In this document: positions 34,875-43,986 of the stretch, one piece after another
Numbering within the stretch: the first letter of the stretch is position 1
Layout of the letters: each line of letters starts with the position of its first letter
Assembly (NCBI RefSeq): GCF_003729955.1
Contig: NZ_RJTX01000004.1
Coordinates: 62,001 to 126,000, forward strand
Reading direction: 5' to 3'
Source: Chryseobacterium daecheongense
GTDB taxonomy: Bacteria; Bacteroidota; Bacteroidia; Flavobacteriales; Weeksellaceae
Length of the DNA: 64,000 nt
Notes under the pieces: model-generated
Database searches by the model: none
What the model was told of the DNA's origin: nothing
What the model saw: the letters and a program-made list of their open reading frames with translations, nothing else
Position numbers and translations under genes: made by a program

Positions 34875-35891
34875 ATGAAAATTATTGTACCTATGGCTGG
34901 ACGTGGCTCCAGATTGCGTCCGCATACGTTAACTGTTCCAAAACCTCTTATTCCTATTGCCGGAAAACCCATTGTACAAAGACTGGTAGAAGATATCGCC
35001 AAAGTAGCTGGCGAAGAAATAGAAGAAGTAGCCTTCATCATCGGAGATTTCGGTCCCGAAATCGAAAAATCTTTAATTCAGATTGCTGAAAAACTAGGTG
35101 CTAAAGGAAGTATTTACTATCAAAATGATCCTTTAGGGACTGCTCATGCCATAAAATGTGCCGAAAATTCCATGCAGGGAAATGTAGTGATCGCTTTCGC
35201 AGATACTCTTTTCCGTGCAGATTTTCAATTAGATAAAAACTCAGATGGTGTCATCTGGGTAAAAAGTGTAGAAGATCCTTCTGCATTCGGAGTAGTGAAA
35301 TTGGACAATTATGGATTCATTACGGATTTTGTTGAAAAGCCTCAGACATTTGTTTCAGACCTGGCCATTATCGGTATCTATTATTTTAACAGTGCTGAAA
35401 AGCTGATGGATGAGATCAACTATATCATGGACAATGATATCAAGAATGGTGGGGAGTATCAATTGACGACAGCATTAGAAAACCTGAGAGCTAAAGGCGC
35501 TAAATTTACATTAGGTAAAGTAAATGACTGGATGGACTGTGGAAACAAAAATGCTACCGTAGAAACCAATAGCAAAATCCTTGCTTACGAAAAAGAAGAA
35601 ATGGCCAATTATCCGGCAACAGCTCAAATCGAAAATTCCCTTATTATTCCACCATGCTTTATTGGTGAAAATGTAAAGATCTCCAATTCCAAAGTAGGTC
35701 CCGGAGTATCTTTAGGAAATAATACAGTGATTGTCAACTCCAATATTGAAAATTCTCTGATCCAGGAAAATACCAGGATCAATCACGGAAACCTATCGAA
35801 TTCCATGATTGGTAATTCTGCTCAATATTTTGGAGTAGCAAGAGAAATTTCATTAGGAGATTATTCTGTCTTGGATTTCTTATCTAAATAG
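34875..35891 (+). CDS. Sugar-phosphate nucleotidyltransferase with left-handed beta-helix tail
   Basis: The 338-residue enzyme has the nucleotide-binding motif MAGRGSRLRPHTLTVPKPLI at the N-terminus, GTAHAIKCAE, VEKPQTF and NGGEYQLTTALE (about 1-235), then hexapeptide-like repeats (ENSLIIPPCFIGENVKISNS, about 250-325). It makes NDP-sugars (UDP-GlcNAc, dTDP- or UDP-glucose type); the exact sugar is not resolved. A -7-like box TACATTTG lies at 34802-34809. Located after the flippase, fitting envelope glycan synthesis. Confidence 0.88.
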   Translation: MKIIVPMAGRGSRLRPHTLTVPKPLIPIAGKPIVQRLVEDIAKVAGEEIEEVAFIIGDFGPEIEKSLIQIAEKLGAKGSIYYQNDPLGTAHAIKCAENSMQGNVVIAFADTLFRADFQLDKNSDGVIWVKSVEDPSAFGVVKLDNYGFITDFVEKPQTFVSDLAIIGIYYFNSAEKLMDEINYIMDNDIKNGGEYQLTTALENLRAKGAKFTLGKVNDWMDCGNKNATVETNSKILAYEKEEMANYPATAQIENSLIIPPCFIGENVKISNSKVGPGVSLGNNTVIVNSNIENSLIQENTRINHGNLSNSMIGNSAQYFGVAREISLGDYSVLDFLSK

Positions 35892-35924
35892 AAGAGTTTT
35901 TTTATAAAATACAATATAATCAGG

Positions 35925-35949
35925 CCACACAAAAGATTTTGTGTGGTTT
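35925..35949 (+). terminator. Hairpin after the nucleotidyltransferase gene
   Basis: CCACACAAAA (35925-35934) pairs perfectly with TTTTGTGTGG (35937-35946); only three T follow, so termination may be partial. Confidence 0.6.
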
Positions 35950-35996
35950 GGCGTTAATATTGCAACGTAATTCCTTGAATTGAAAAGATAAAATAC

Positions 35997-36839
35997 ATGA
36001 AAAATTGGATACCCTTATTTGTATTGCTTCTCGTTGTTTCATCTTGTAAAACACGAAATGCTGCTAAGAAAGACAACAGCAATCCACAGGACAGCATCTA
36101 TGTAGAAAGCAATACAGATCCAAAAGACGCCAATGAACCCGTAAGAGATAAGCTTACCTTTTACGAACATGTACTTATTCCCCCTCAATTTGATCAGATT
36201 AAGATCAACAGCAAGGTCAATGTGGAAACCGGAAGTTTTGTTCCTACTCTGGATGCAACTATTTATATTGAAAATAATCAGAAAGTCTGGATGAACTTAT
36301 CTGCCTTGTTTATCAATGTAGCAAGAGGAAAAGCAACACCGGAAGGAGTAAAAGGCTATGATAAAACCAATAAGTCTTACATTGACTCTGATTTCGAATA
36401 CTTAAACAATTTACTGAATGTCAATTTCATAGATTACAAATCTTTGGAGAAGATACTCATGGGAAGAACTTTTGTGAAAATCAGCGATTCCCAATTCACC
36501 CTTACCAAAAATGCGCAAGGTTTTAAAATGGTTTCAAATTCTAACCAAAGAATTGAGACGGATGAAAAAGCAAGAGAGTACAAAATAACATTGCAGTATG
36601 ATGAAAATTATGATCTGTTAAGCGTTCAGCTGAAAGATGTTTTATCTCCTGACGAACTGGAAATCTCTTATAGTAACTGGGATGAATATAATGGAATCCG
36701 CTTACCAAAAAATGTTAAAATAATTATAAAAGGTTCAAAAAACAGTCAGATTTTAATGGAAAATACGAAATTTGATTTTTCGAAGATGGAAACTCCCTAT
36801 TCAGTTCCAGCCAATTATAAGAAAATTGAGATTAAATGA
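35997..36839 (+). CDS. DUF4292 lipoprotein
   Basis: The 280-residue protein has a lipoprotein signal (MKNWIPLFVLLLVVSSC, Cys17) and a beta-rich body that resembles the LolA/LolB-type half-barrel of DUF4292 proteins (segments TIYIENNQKVWMNLSALF and NWDEYNGIRLPKNVKI). The stop overlaps the next gene by 4 bp (ATGA), so it is coupled to the EnvC-like gene. A role in envelope lipid or lipoprotein handling is only suggested by fold resemblance. Confidence 0.8.
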   Translation: MKNWIPLFVLLLVVSSCKTRNAAKKDNSNPQDSIYVESNTDPKDANEPVRDKLTFYEHVLIPPQFDQIKINSKVNVETGSFVPTLDATIYIENNQKVWMNLSALFINVARGKATPEGVKGYDKTNKSYIDSDFEYLNNLLNVNFIDYKSLEKILMGRTFVKISDSQFTLTKNAQGFKMVSNSNQRIETDEKAREYKITLQYDENYDLLSVQLKDVLSPDELEISYSNWDEYNGIRLPKNVKIIIKGSKNSQILMENTKFDFSKMETPYSVPANYKKIEIK

Positions 36840-38392
36840 TTAAGAAATTTAGCTTTTTAATAGGTATTTTGCTGTTCACTTTGCATTATGGGCAAAAAAA
36901 AGAACAATTGCAGAAACAAAATGCCGAACTTAAAAAACAAATTGCACAAATAAATTCTGACTTAGCCAAAACAAGAAACGAATCCAAGCTTTCCATAGCT
37001 TATCTTACCAATGTTAATAAAAAGCTGGCTTTAAGAGAAAAGGTTTACAACAATACTCAAAAAGAGAAAAGATTTATTGAAGACGAGATTTACCTTCGTC
37101 AGTTGGAAATCAACCGCCAAAACAGAGAATTGGCAGTTCTTAGAAAGAATTATGCTGAAGTTTTGGTGAATGCCTATAAAAACAAAGGGGTACAAAATAA
37201 AGTGACCTTTATTCTTTCTGCAAAAAATTTAGGAGAAGCAATAAGAAGGGTTCAGTACTTAAAACAATATTCTGATTATCAAGATAAAAAAGCGGCTGAG
37301 ATCACAGATGCTGCCGAACAGATCAAGAAATCAATTGCTCAGAGACAGAAATCAGTCAGAGATAAAGAAGTTCTTCTCGTGAATCAACAGAAAGATTTAA
37401 CGACTATTAATGCGGAAAGAGCACAAAAAGAACAACTTGTTGCTGATTTTAAGAAAAATGAGGTCAAATTAACGGCAGAACTTAAGCAAAAACAAGCTCA
37501 AAACAAAGCTGTTGAAGGCCAGATCCGAGCTATCATCGCAGAAGAGATCAGAATAGCTAAAGCGGAAGAAGAAGCCAGAAAAAAAGCCGAAGCTGAAAAA
37601 ATACGTTTGGCAAAACTGGCTGCTGAAAGAGAAAAAGCAAGAATTGAAGCTGAAAATAAAGCCAAAGCCGAAGCATTGGAAAGAGAAAGAAAGCTGGCGG
37701 AAGCTGAGGCTAAAAAAGCAGCAGACTTAGCAGCAAAAAGAGCAGAAGAGGAAAGAAAGCGTACTGAAGAAGCTGCAAGAGCTGAGGCAAGTGCGAAAGA
37801 CGCTGCCAGAAAAGTAGCAGCCACAAAAGCATCAGAAGAAGCCAATGCCAAAGCAAAAGAAGCGGCTAATAAATTAAACGCCGCAAGAGCTGCAGAAGCT
37901 GCACTGGCGAAGAAAAAAGAAGACGAGAAAAAAGCTGCCGAAACTAAAGCCATGACCAACTTTGGAGTTTCAACAGCTGCCGGAAATAATTTTGCTGACA
38001 ATAAAGGAAGATTGGGCTTCCCTGTAGACAGAGGCCAGATTACCCACCGTTTCGGAAGACAGCAACACCCGGTTCTGAAAAATATCGTTGAAGAAAATAA
38101 CGGAATTAAAATTTCCGTTCCTTCAGGCACACGTGCAAAGTCTGTATTCCCAGGAACCGTATCTTCAGTTTTAGCTAGTAGTGACGGAACAAAAACCGTT
38201 ATTGTAAAGCATGGAACTTACTTCACCATTTACTCCAATCTGGGAAGTGTGAACGTTTCCAAAGGACAACAGGTTTCCGCAGGTACTCCTGTAGGTACCG
38301 TAGGACAGGATTTCGATGGTTCCTATACCCTTGATTTCCAAGTATGGAGTGGTAGTACACCAGTTGATCCATTAGGTTGGGTTTCTTATTAA
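36836..38392 (+). CDS. EnvC-like murein hydrolase activator (degenerate M23/LytM domain)
   Basis: The 518-residue protein has a signal peptide (about 1-19), a long coiled coil (about 20-250), a charged Ala/Glu/Lys-rich stretch (about 235-375) and a C-terminal LytM domain (about 390-518). The zinc ligands of active M23 peptidases are mostly lost: the HxxxD site reads NNGIKIS, YAHL reads YSNL, and HLHFE reads YTLDFQ. That pattern is the one of EnvC, which activates amidases during cell separation instead of cutting peptidoglycan. Coupled to the DUF4292 lipoprotein gene. The tatA promoter lies in its 3' end. Confidence 0.88.
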   Translation: MIKKFSFLIGILLFTLHYGQKKEQLQKQNAELKKQIAQINSDLAKTRNESKLSIAYLTNVNKKLALREKVYNNTQKEKRFIEDEIYLRQLEINRQNRELAVLRKNYAEVLVNAYKNKGVQNKVTFILSAKNLGEAIRRVQYLKQYSDYQDKKAAEITDAAEQIKKSIAQRQKSVRDKEVLLVNQQKDLTTINAERAQKEQLVADFKKNEVKLTAELKQKQAQNKAVEGQIRAIIAEEIRIAKAEEEARKKAEAEKIRLAKLAAEREKARIEAENKAKAEALERERKLAEAEAKKAADLAAKRAEEERKRTEEAARAEASAKDAARKVAATKASEEANAKAKEAANKLNAARAAEAALAKKKEDEKKAAETKAMTNFGVSTAAGNNFADNKGRLGFPVDRGQITHRFGRQQHPVLKNIVEENNGIKISVPSGTRAKSVFPGTVSSVLASSDGTKTVIVKHGTYFTIYSNLGSVNVSKGQQVSAGTPVGTVGQDFDGSYTLDFQVWSGSTPVDPLGWVSY

Positions 38393-38407
38393 AAAAGATT
38401 AACTTTG
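38377..38407 (+). promoter_or_regulatory. Predicted internal promoter for tatA
   Basis: TTG (38377-38379), 20 bp, TAACTTTG (38400-38407), full agreement with the Bacteroidota consensus. It starts inside the last codons of the EnvC-like gene and lies 14 bp before the ATG. Confidence 0.6.
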
Positions 38408-38421
38408 CAAAAAATTTAGAA

Positions 38422-38637
38422 ATGGAAACATTAACAATATTAGCCTTATCATGGCAACATATTCTTATCGTGGCAATACTTCTTGTACTGCTTTTCGGAG
38501 GTAAAAAAATTCCGGAACTGATGAGAGGAGTAGGTTCAGGTATTAAAGAATTTAAAGATGCTGTAAAAGAAGAGGATAAACCAGGTTCAGAGAATAAAAA
38601 TTCTTCAACTAACAACAATAGCTCTTCTAGTAACTAA
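38422..38637 (+). CDS. tatA: Sec-independent translocase subunit TatA/TatE
   Basis: The 71-residue protein has one N-terminal TM helix (QHILIVAILLVLLFG), the FGGKKIPELMRG hinge and an amphipathic helix, then a Ser/Asn-rich tail, all normal for TatA. ATG 38422 (METLTILALS) is chosen; the longer frame from the upstream TTG runs through a promoter match. TatA forms the protein-conducting part of the twin-arginine export system; tatC is not in this window. Confidence 0.93.
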   Translation: METLTILALSWQHILIVAILLVLLFGGKKIPELMRGVGSGIKEFKDAVKEEDKPGSENKNSSTNNNSSSSN

Positions 38638-38653
38638 AAATTCTTTTTAAGTA

Positions 38654-39268
38654 ATGAACTTTACTGAAACTGCATGGAAAATCTTCAACCAATCCATTGA
38701 AGATTATCACGTGCTTGATGACGTTAACACTCTAATTAATAATCCGTTCGACAAAGACAGTTTGGAACGGATTTTGTATGCAAAGAACTGGATTGATACC
38801 GTTCAATGGCATTTGGAAGATATAATTAGAGATGAAAATATTGATCCGACTGAAGCTCTTCAACTCAAAAGAAGAATAGATGCCTCTAATCAACAAAGAA
38901 CAGATTTAGTGGAATTTATAGACAGTTGGTTTCTTAAAAAGTTTGAAAATATAACTCCTAAACCTGATGCAAAAATCAATACGGAAACACCCGCTTGGGC
39001 TGTAGACAGATTATCAATACTTGCGCTGAAGGTTTATCACATGTCACTAGAAGCTAATAGAGAATCCGCTTCTGAAGAGCACCGTGCCAATTGCCAGGCA
39101 AAACTGGATGTGCTTCTTATTCAGAAAGAGGATCTCTCAACTTCCATTAATCAGTTGCTTACTGATATTGAGAACGGTAATGTTAAGATGAAAGTATACA
39201 AACAAATGAAAATGTATAACGATGAAAGTCTTAACCCAATCCTTTATCAAAAGGGGCAACAAAAATGA
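38654..39268 (+). CDS. DUF4254 protein
   Basis: The 204-residue soluble, mostly helical protein begins NFTETAWKIFNQSIEDYH and matches in wording the DUF4254 family of Bacteroidetes. No enzymatic motif or signal peptide is visible. It lies 16 bp after tatA and overlaps the next gene by 4 bp, so it is in the same transcription unit. No function is known to me. Confidence 0.8.
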   Translation: MNFTETAWKIFNQSIEDYHVLDDVNTLINNPFDKDSLERILYAKNWIDTVQWHLEDIIRDENIDPTEALQLKRRIDASNQQRTDLVEFIDSWFLKKFENITPKPDAKINTETPAWAVDRLSILALKVYHMSLEANRESASEEHRANCQAKLDVLLIQKEDLSTSINQLLTDIENGNVKMKVYKQMKMYNDESLNPILYQKGQQK

Positions 39269-39720
39269 AACGACTAATTTTTTTTGGAGTACTACTAATC
39301 ATAACTTCCTGTGCAACGGAAAAATTGAATTTTTCTCCGTTGTCTAATAATTTTTACAGTGATTCAAAAGGTTCTGATTCTGACAGAGGAGTAAAGAAAG
39401 GCTTTGATATTAATATCAAAGAAAATGTAAATGCTTCAGAAATCTCCAACCTTATTTCAACCTTTCCACAATTTAAGAATGCCGCATTAAATGAAGAGAT
39501 CACTTCATTGAAATATAGTCTTCAGAACTATTTGTATGCGATAGATGCCAATAATTTATCCGGGAAAAACAGAGCCCTCAAGAGTTTTGAGAAATCCTAT
39601 AAAAAAGTTCAAAAGCTGAGACAGAATCTTAATAAGGATGATAATGATGTTCTCAACCGGTATCTGGTAAGGTTAAAAACCAACATCACTGTAATCGAAG
39701 ACTCTTTAAAAGGAAATTAA
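39265..39720 (+). CDS. Small unknown lipoprotein
   Basis: The 151-residue protein has a lipoprotein signal (MKRLIFFGVLLIITSC, Cys16) followed by a helical, charged body (about 60-150), possibly a short helical bundle. No family is recognised. Starts within the stop of the DUF4254 gene (ATGA overlap) and precedes ribA by 17 bp. Confidence 0.75.
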   Translation: MKRLIFFGVLLIITSCATEKLNFSPLSNNFYSDSKGSDSDRGVKKGFDINIKENVNASEISNLISTFPQFKNAALNEEITSLKYSLQNYLYAIDANNLSGKNRALKSFEKSYKKVQKLRQNLNKDDNDVLNRYLVRLKTNITVIEDSLKGN

Positions 39721-39737
39721 AAACTATTAAACTATTA

Positions 39738-40334
39738 ATGATTAAGATTCAGGCGGAAGCCAATGTTCCTACAGAACACGGTACTTTCCGGATGATTGCT
39801 TTCTCCGAAAACGCAAACGATTGGATGCCTCACATGGCTATTATAGCGGAAAACACAGATTTTTCCAAGCCTGTAAATGTGCGTTTCCATTCAGAGTGTA
39901 TTACTGGAGAAGTTTTCCATTCAAAAAAATGTGAATGTGGCCAGCAATTGGATGCGGCAATGAAATATATCCATGAAAATGGAGGGATTATCGTTTACCT
40001 TCGACAAGAGGGAAGAAATATCGGGATTATCAATAAACTTAAAGCCTACTCATTACAGGAAAAAGGATTAGATACAGTAGAAGCCAATTTACAATTGGGA
40101 CTTCCGGCGGATGATCGAAACTTTGGAGTGGCAATTGAAATCTTAAACCTGCTGAACGTAAAAGACGTTAATCTGCTTACCAATAATCCTGAAAAGGTAA
40201 AATATGTTGTAGACAGCAATATTCATCTTAACTCAAGAATCCCTTTACAAATACCGGCAAACGATATGAGCAGAGGATACCTGAAAACCAAGAAAGATTA
40301 CTTCGGTCATCTTCTGGATGATAACGATAACTAA
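39738..40334 (+). CDS. ribA: GTP cyclohydrolase II
   Basis: The 198-residue stand-alone enzyme starts riboflavin synthesis by opening GTP to the diamino-pyrimidine product, formate and pyrophosphate. The zinc site is visible as SECITGEVFHSKKCECGQQL (three Cys), followed by YLRQEGRNIGIINKLKAY with the catalytic Arg, and LLTNNPEKV. Length equals E. coli RibA; there is no RibB domain. It is the last gene of the operon that starts at 35997. Confidence 0.95.
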   Translation: MIKIQAEANVPTEHGTFRMIAFSENANDWMPHMAIIAENTDFSKPVNVRFHSECITGEVFHSKKCECGQQLDAAMKYIHENGGIIVYLRQEGRNIGIINKLKAYSLQEKGLDTVEANLQLGLPADDRNFGVAIEILNLLNVKDVNLLTNNPEKVKYVVDSNIHLNSRIPLQIPANDMSRGYLKTKKDYFGHLLDDNDN

Positions 40335-40343
40335 TAATAAAGC

Positions 40344-40376
40344 AAAAGCTCCGGAATTTCTCCCGGAGCTTTTTTT
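40344..40376. terminator. Terminator after ribA, between convergent genes
   Basis: AAAAGCTCCGG (40344-40354) pairs with CCGGAGCTTTT (40363-40373), followed by further T; A-rich on the other side, so it may also serve the minus-strand gene at 40410. Confidence 0.92.
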
Positions 40377-40409
40377 GTAATTATAAAAAACTGAAAAGAT
40401 ATTTTCTGA

Positions 40410-40937
40410 TTAAAGCTTCGTCTTGATCTTAGACTCATCAATATTGTAATATTTGATTACAGCATTGTAGTCGTTATAATCTACGCTTGCATTTTTCCCC
40501 GTACTTGCAGGAACAATAACCACTCTGAATCTTTTATTGGTATAATAAGTAGAGTTGGTATCCAAGTTCAATGTAGAAGTAGAGTTTACATAAATTCCGA
40601 TATCATATTTACTGAAATCAAATGTATAATCCACCTCATCATTATTTGCATTTCCTACGTAGAAAGTATAGGGAAGTAATTTCCAGATTGGAGAATTGTT
40701 ATTGGTAACTCCTGTTTGTAAATAAATAAGCACTACATCAGATTCCACTAAAGGAGTATTAAATGCATCATTATATTCATACAAATTAGTATTCACTTTA
40801 CTAAAGGTAGGAGTAATATCATACGCTACTGAATAAGTATCATGATCTTCGTAAACTACATCGTCATTATTATCGTCACAGCTAAAGATGAATAAGCTCA
40901 CAAAAGCCAAAACTAAAAATGGAAGAAATTTTTTCAT
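40410..40937 (-). CDS. Unknown lipoprotein
   Basis: The 175-residue protein has a lipoprotein signal (MKKFLPFLVLAFVSLFIFSC, Cys20) followed at once by an acidic stretch (DDNNDDVV), the type of export signal that marks surface-exposed lipoproteins in Bacteroidetes. The rest is predicted beta-rich with many Tyr and Asn. No known domain is recognised. Monocistronic. Confidence 0.75.
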   Translation of the reverse strand: MKKFLPFLVLAFVSLFIFSCDDNNDDVVYEDHDTYSVAYDITPTFSKVNTNLYEYNDAFNTPLVESDVVLIYLQTGVTNNNSPIWKLLPYTFYVGNANNDEVDYTFDFSKYDIGIYVNSTSTLNLDTNSTYYTNKRFRVVIVPASTGKNASVDYNDYNAVIKYYNIDESKIKTKL

Positions 40938-41053
40938 TGCTATAAAGGTTTAGTTTATTATTGATTATGCACATTCAAAACATATACCAAAAAACTCAAA
41001 AACATTCTTTATCCTGATTTTTTTAATTGTATTTTTGTTCTTATTCAAAAATT

Positions 41054-42805
41054 ATGAGAAAAATAGTTTACACATCCTTACTCGTATTCTTTTTTATCAG
41101 TTCTAAAATAGCAGCACAGTATCAGCCTAAAAACCTTTCACAGACTGATCTGAATAAAGCTCAGCAGTGGGTTGATAAGACCTATAGCTCTCTTTCGCAG
41201 GACGAAAAATTAGGACAGCTTTTTATTGTAGCCCTTTATACCAATAAAGATGAAAATCACATCAATCAGGTAAGGAATATTGTTGTAAACGATAAAATAG
41301 GGGGATTGATCCTCATGCAGGACGATGCCGCAAGAGAAATTAACCTTGTTAATGAATTCCAGCAAAAGTCTAAAGTTCCATTAATGATAGGTATGGATGC
41401 GGAATGGGGACTATATCAGAGAATTGCTGCCGCTCATAAATTTCCATGGGCAATGACTTTGGGAGCGATTCAGGATAAAGGCCTGATTTACCAGATGGCT
41501 TCAAAAATTGCAGAAGACTGTAAAAGAATGGGCATCAATTGGGATTTTGCTCCGGTTGTTGATGTAAATACCAACCCCAACAATCCGATTATCGGGAACA
41601 GAAGCTTTGGTTCTGAAGTGAATAACGTGATCAGTTCTGCATTATCCTATTCAAATGGGTTGCAGGATAACAATATTCTGGCAGCTATAAAACATTTCCC
41701 GGGACATGGGGATACCAGTACGGATTCTCACCTTGATCTTCCGGTTGTTTCTCACAATATCGACAGATTGAATACTATTGAATTAGCCCCTTTCAAAGCA
41801 TTAATGAATAAAGGAATAGGTGGTGTTATGGTAGCTCATTTATATGTTCCTTCTTTGGAATCTACAAAAGGAATTCCGGCTTCCGTTTCCAAAAATATTA
41901 TTACCGGCTTATTAAAAGAAAAATTGGGTTTTAAAGGATTAATTATTACCGATGCACTCAATATGGGAGCTGTTGCTAATAAATACAATCCGGGAGAACT
42001 GGATGCTTTAGCATTCAAAGCAGGAAATGACATCATGCTGTTTTCTCAGGGAGTTGCAGAAGGAAAAAAATTGATTCAGAAAGCTATTGATAACGGCGAA
42101 ATCCCTCAATCAAGGGTGGAAGAAAGTGTAAAGAAAATTCTCCTGACGAAATATTTTTTAGGATTGTCTCAATACACTCCGAAAAATCCGGAAAATGTTA
42201 ATTACGACCTGAATAATACTTCTCATCAAAAACTGGTTCAAAATCTTTATGCCAATGCATTGACTTTACTGAAGGATGAGAAAAAACTGCTCCCTCTTAA
42301 CTGCAAAGGAACCTATTATTATGTTCCGCTAGAAGAAGCTCCTTATCAGACTTTTGCGAATCAATTAAACCTGGGAACAACAGTCATTGTTAAAAAAGCC
42401 AGTGAAATTAATACCATTCCAGCTAATTCCACTGTAATTGTAGGGTTCCATAAAGATAACTCTACGGCTTACAAACCTTATAAAATTTCTGCGGAATCAA
42501 AGAAAATTTTAGCAGATCTTGCGAAGAATCAAAATGTGATCTTAAACGTTTTCGGAAGTGCTTATGCGTTAAAAGACATGGATATTGCAAAAGTCTCAAC
42601 GGTTCTGGTTTCCTACGAAAACAATGATGATTCCATGAAAGCAACAGCAGATGCATTGAATGGGAAAACAAAGATATCGGGAAGACTTCCTGTATTGGTA
42701 AATGATAATTTAAAAACAGGAATGGGAATGGATTTAAATACCTCATCTGTTTCCAATACTTCTCAACCGAACTCAACAACATTTACAACATCAAAACAAC
42801 CATAA
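41054..42805 (+). CDS. GH3 beta-N-acetylhexosaminidase-like enzyme, secreted
   Basis: The 583-residue enzyme has a signal peptide (MRKIVYTSLLVFFFISSKIAAQ), the GH3 N-terminal barrel (about 35-370) with IGMDAEWGLYQR, the NagZ-type loop KHFPGHGDTSTDSHLDLP (catalytic His-Asp dyad) and nucleophile Asp in IITDALNMGAV, and then a C-terminal alpha/beta domain absent from small cytoplasmic NagZ. ATG 41054 is chosen because a TATTTTTG -7 box (41030-41037) lies inside the longer frame. It probably releases GlcNAc from peptidoglycan or chitin-type chains in the periplasm. bshA follows after 4 bp. Confidence 0.9.
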   Translation: MRKIVYTSLLVFFFISSKIAAQYQPKNLSQTDLNKAQQWVDKTYSSLSQDEKLGQLFIVALYTNKDENHINQVRNIVVNDKIGGLILMQDDAAREINLVNEFQQKSKVPLMIGMDAEWGLYQRIAAAHKFPWAMTLGAIQDKGLIYQMASKIAEDCKRMGINWDFAPVVDVNTNPNNPIIGNRSFGSEVNNVISSALSYSNGLQDNNILAAIKHFPGHGDTSTDSHLDLPVVSHNIDRLNTIELAPFKALMNKGIGGVMVAHLYVPSLESTKGIPASVSKNIITGLLKEKLGFKGLIITDALNMGAVANKYNPGELDALAFKAGNDIMLFSQGVAEGKKLIQKAIDNGEIPQSRVEESVKKILLTKYFLGLSQYTPKNPENVNYDLNNTSHQKLVQNLYANALTLLKDEKKLLPLNCKGTYYYVPLEEAPYQTFANQLNLGTTVIVKKASEINTIPANSTVIVGFHKDNSTAYKPYKISAESKKILADLAKNQNVILNVFGSAYALKDMDIAKVSTVLVSYENNDDSMKATADALNGKTKISGRLPVLVNDNLKTGMGMDLNTSSVSNTSQPNSTTFTTSKQP

Positions 42806-42809
42806 AATA

Positions 42810-43958
42810 ATGAAAATAGGCATACTTTGCTATCCAACATACGGGGGAAGCGGAATTGTAGCAACGGAACTGGGAATGTCTCTCGCCAATAAAGGCTATG
42901 AAGTCCACTTTATCAGTTCGGCTCTTCCGGCAAGATTAGATATTACGAATCCCAACATTTTCTTCCACCGGGTGAATGTTCAGACTTACCCACTTTTTCA
43001 GTATCAGCCTTATGATATTGCACTAAGCTCCATGATTTACCGCGTTGTTAATCTTTATAAGCTGGACCTTCTTCATGCCCATTATGCCATTCCTTATGCT
43101 TATGCCGCTTTTACAGCCAAACAGATGCTTCAGGAAGATAATAACGATATTCCATTGGTTACCACTCTTCACGGAACAGATATAACCTTGGTAGGACAAC
43201 ATCCAAGTTACAAACACGCCGTAGAATTTTCCATTAATAAATCAGATACCATTACTTCGGTATCGGAAAGTTTAAAAAAAGATACCCTTCAGTTCTTTAA
43301 TATCAAAAAAGACATTCAGGTAATTACCAATTTTATTGATAATTCTGAGTTTGATGACTGCAACGAATGCCAAAGAACACAGTTTGCCAATCCCGATGAA
43401 AAGATATTGATCCACGTTTCCAACCTGAGACCGGTAAAACGCGTGGATGAAGTATTGCAGATCTTTAAAAACGTTGAGAAAAAGGTAAAATCCAAATTAA
43501 TTATCATTGGCGAAGGCCCGGATATGGAAAAAATCAACCAGTTCCTGGAAGAAAATCCGGAATTGATCTCTAAGATCCGCCTTCTTGGAAAAGTTAATGA
43601 TCTGTACAGAATCTTACAGCTTTCCGATGTATTTTTACTTCCTTCCGAACAGGAAAGTTTCGGTTTGGCCGCATTGGAAGCTATGGCAGCTAATACACCG
43701 GTAATCAGCTCTAACGCAGGAGGAATCCCAGAAGTTAATATCCAGGGGGAAACCGGCTTTTTAGCTGAAATCGGAAATGTGGAGGCCATGAGTAATTATA
43801 CCATTAAGCTTTTAAGCAATGAAGATCTTTTAGCCAAAATGAAGAAAAATGCGAAAGAGCAGGCGGTAAAATTCGATTTGAAAAACATTCTTCCTATTTA
43901 TGAAGACATGTATAGAACAACCATAGAAAATTTTAAAAAAGAGTTGTCAAGAGTATAA
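42810..43958 (+). CDS. bshA: N-acetyl-alpha-D-glucosaminyl L-malate synthase BshA
   Basis: BshA joins UDP-GlcNAc and L-malate, the first step of bacillithiol synthesis. The 382-residue GT4-family glycosyltransferase begins MKIGILCYPTYGGSGIVATE, with LHAHYAIPYAYAA, TTLHGTDITLVG, and the GT4 motif PSEQESFGLAALEAMA with its catalytic Glu pair; this wording is specific for BshA. Tightly linked to the GH3 gene upstream. bshB and bshC are not in the window. Confidence 0.93.
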   Translation: MKIGILCYPTYGGSGIVATELGMSLANKGYEVHFISSALPARLDITNPNIFFHRVNVQTYPLFQYQPYDIALSSMIYRVVNLYKLDLLHAHYAIPYAYAAFTAKQMLQEDNNDIPLVTTLHGTDITLVGQHPSYKHAVEFSINKSDTITSVSESLKKDTLQFFNIKKDIQVITNFIDNSEFDDCNECQRTQFANPDEKILIHVSNLRPVKRVDEVLQIFKNVEKKVKSKLIIIGEGPDMEKINQFLEENPELISKIRLLGKVNDLYRILQLSDVFLLPSEQESFGLAALEAMAANTPVISSNAGGIPEVNIQGETGFLAEIGNVEAMSNYTIKLLSNEDLLAKMKKNAKEQAVKFDLKNILPIYEDMYRTTIENFKKELSRV

Positions 43959-43975
43959 TACTTCTATTATATTTG
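43944..43975 (+). promoter_or_regulatory. Predicted promoter of the DUF2851 operon
   Basis: TTG (43944-43946), 21 bp, TATATTTG (43968-43975), full consensus; the ATG follows 11 bp later, so the leader is short. Confidence 0.6.
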
Positions 43976-43986
43976 TTGACACACTC

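Noticed and set aside
37498..38130. 210-codon minus-strand open frame, Ala/Ser/Phe-rich
   Set aside because: Mirror of the Lys/Glu/Ala-rich coiled-coil of the EnvC-like gene; composition explains the missing stops.
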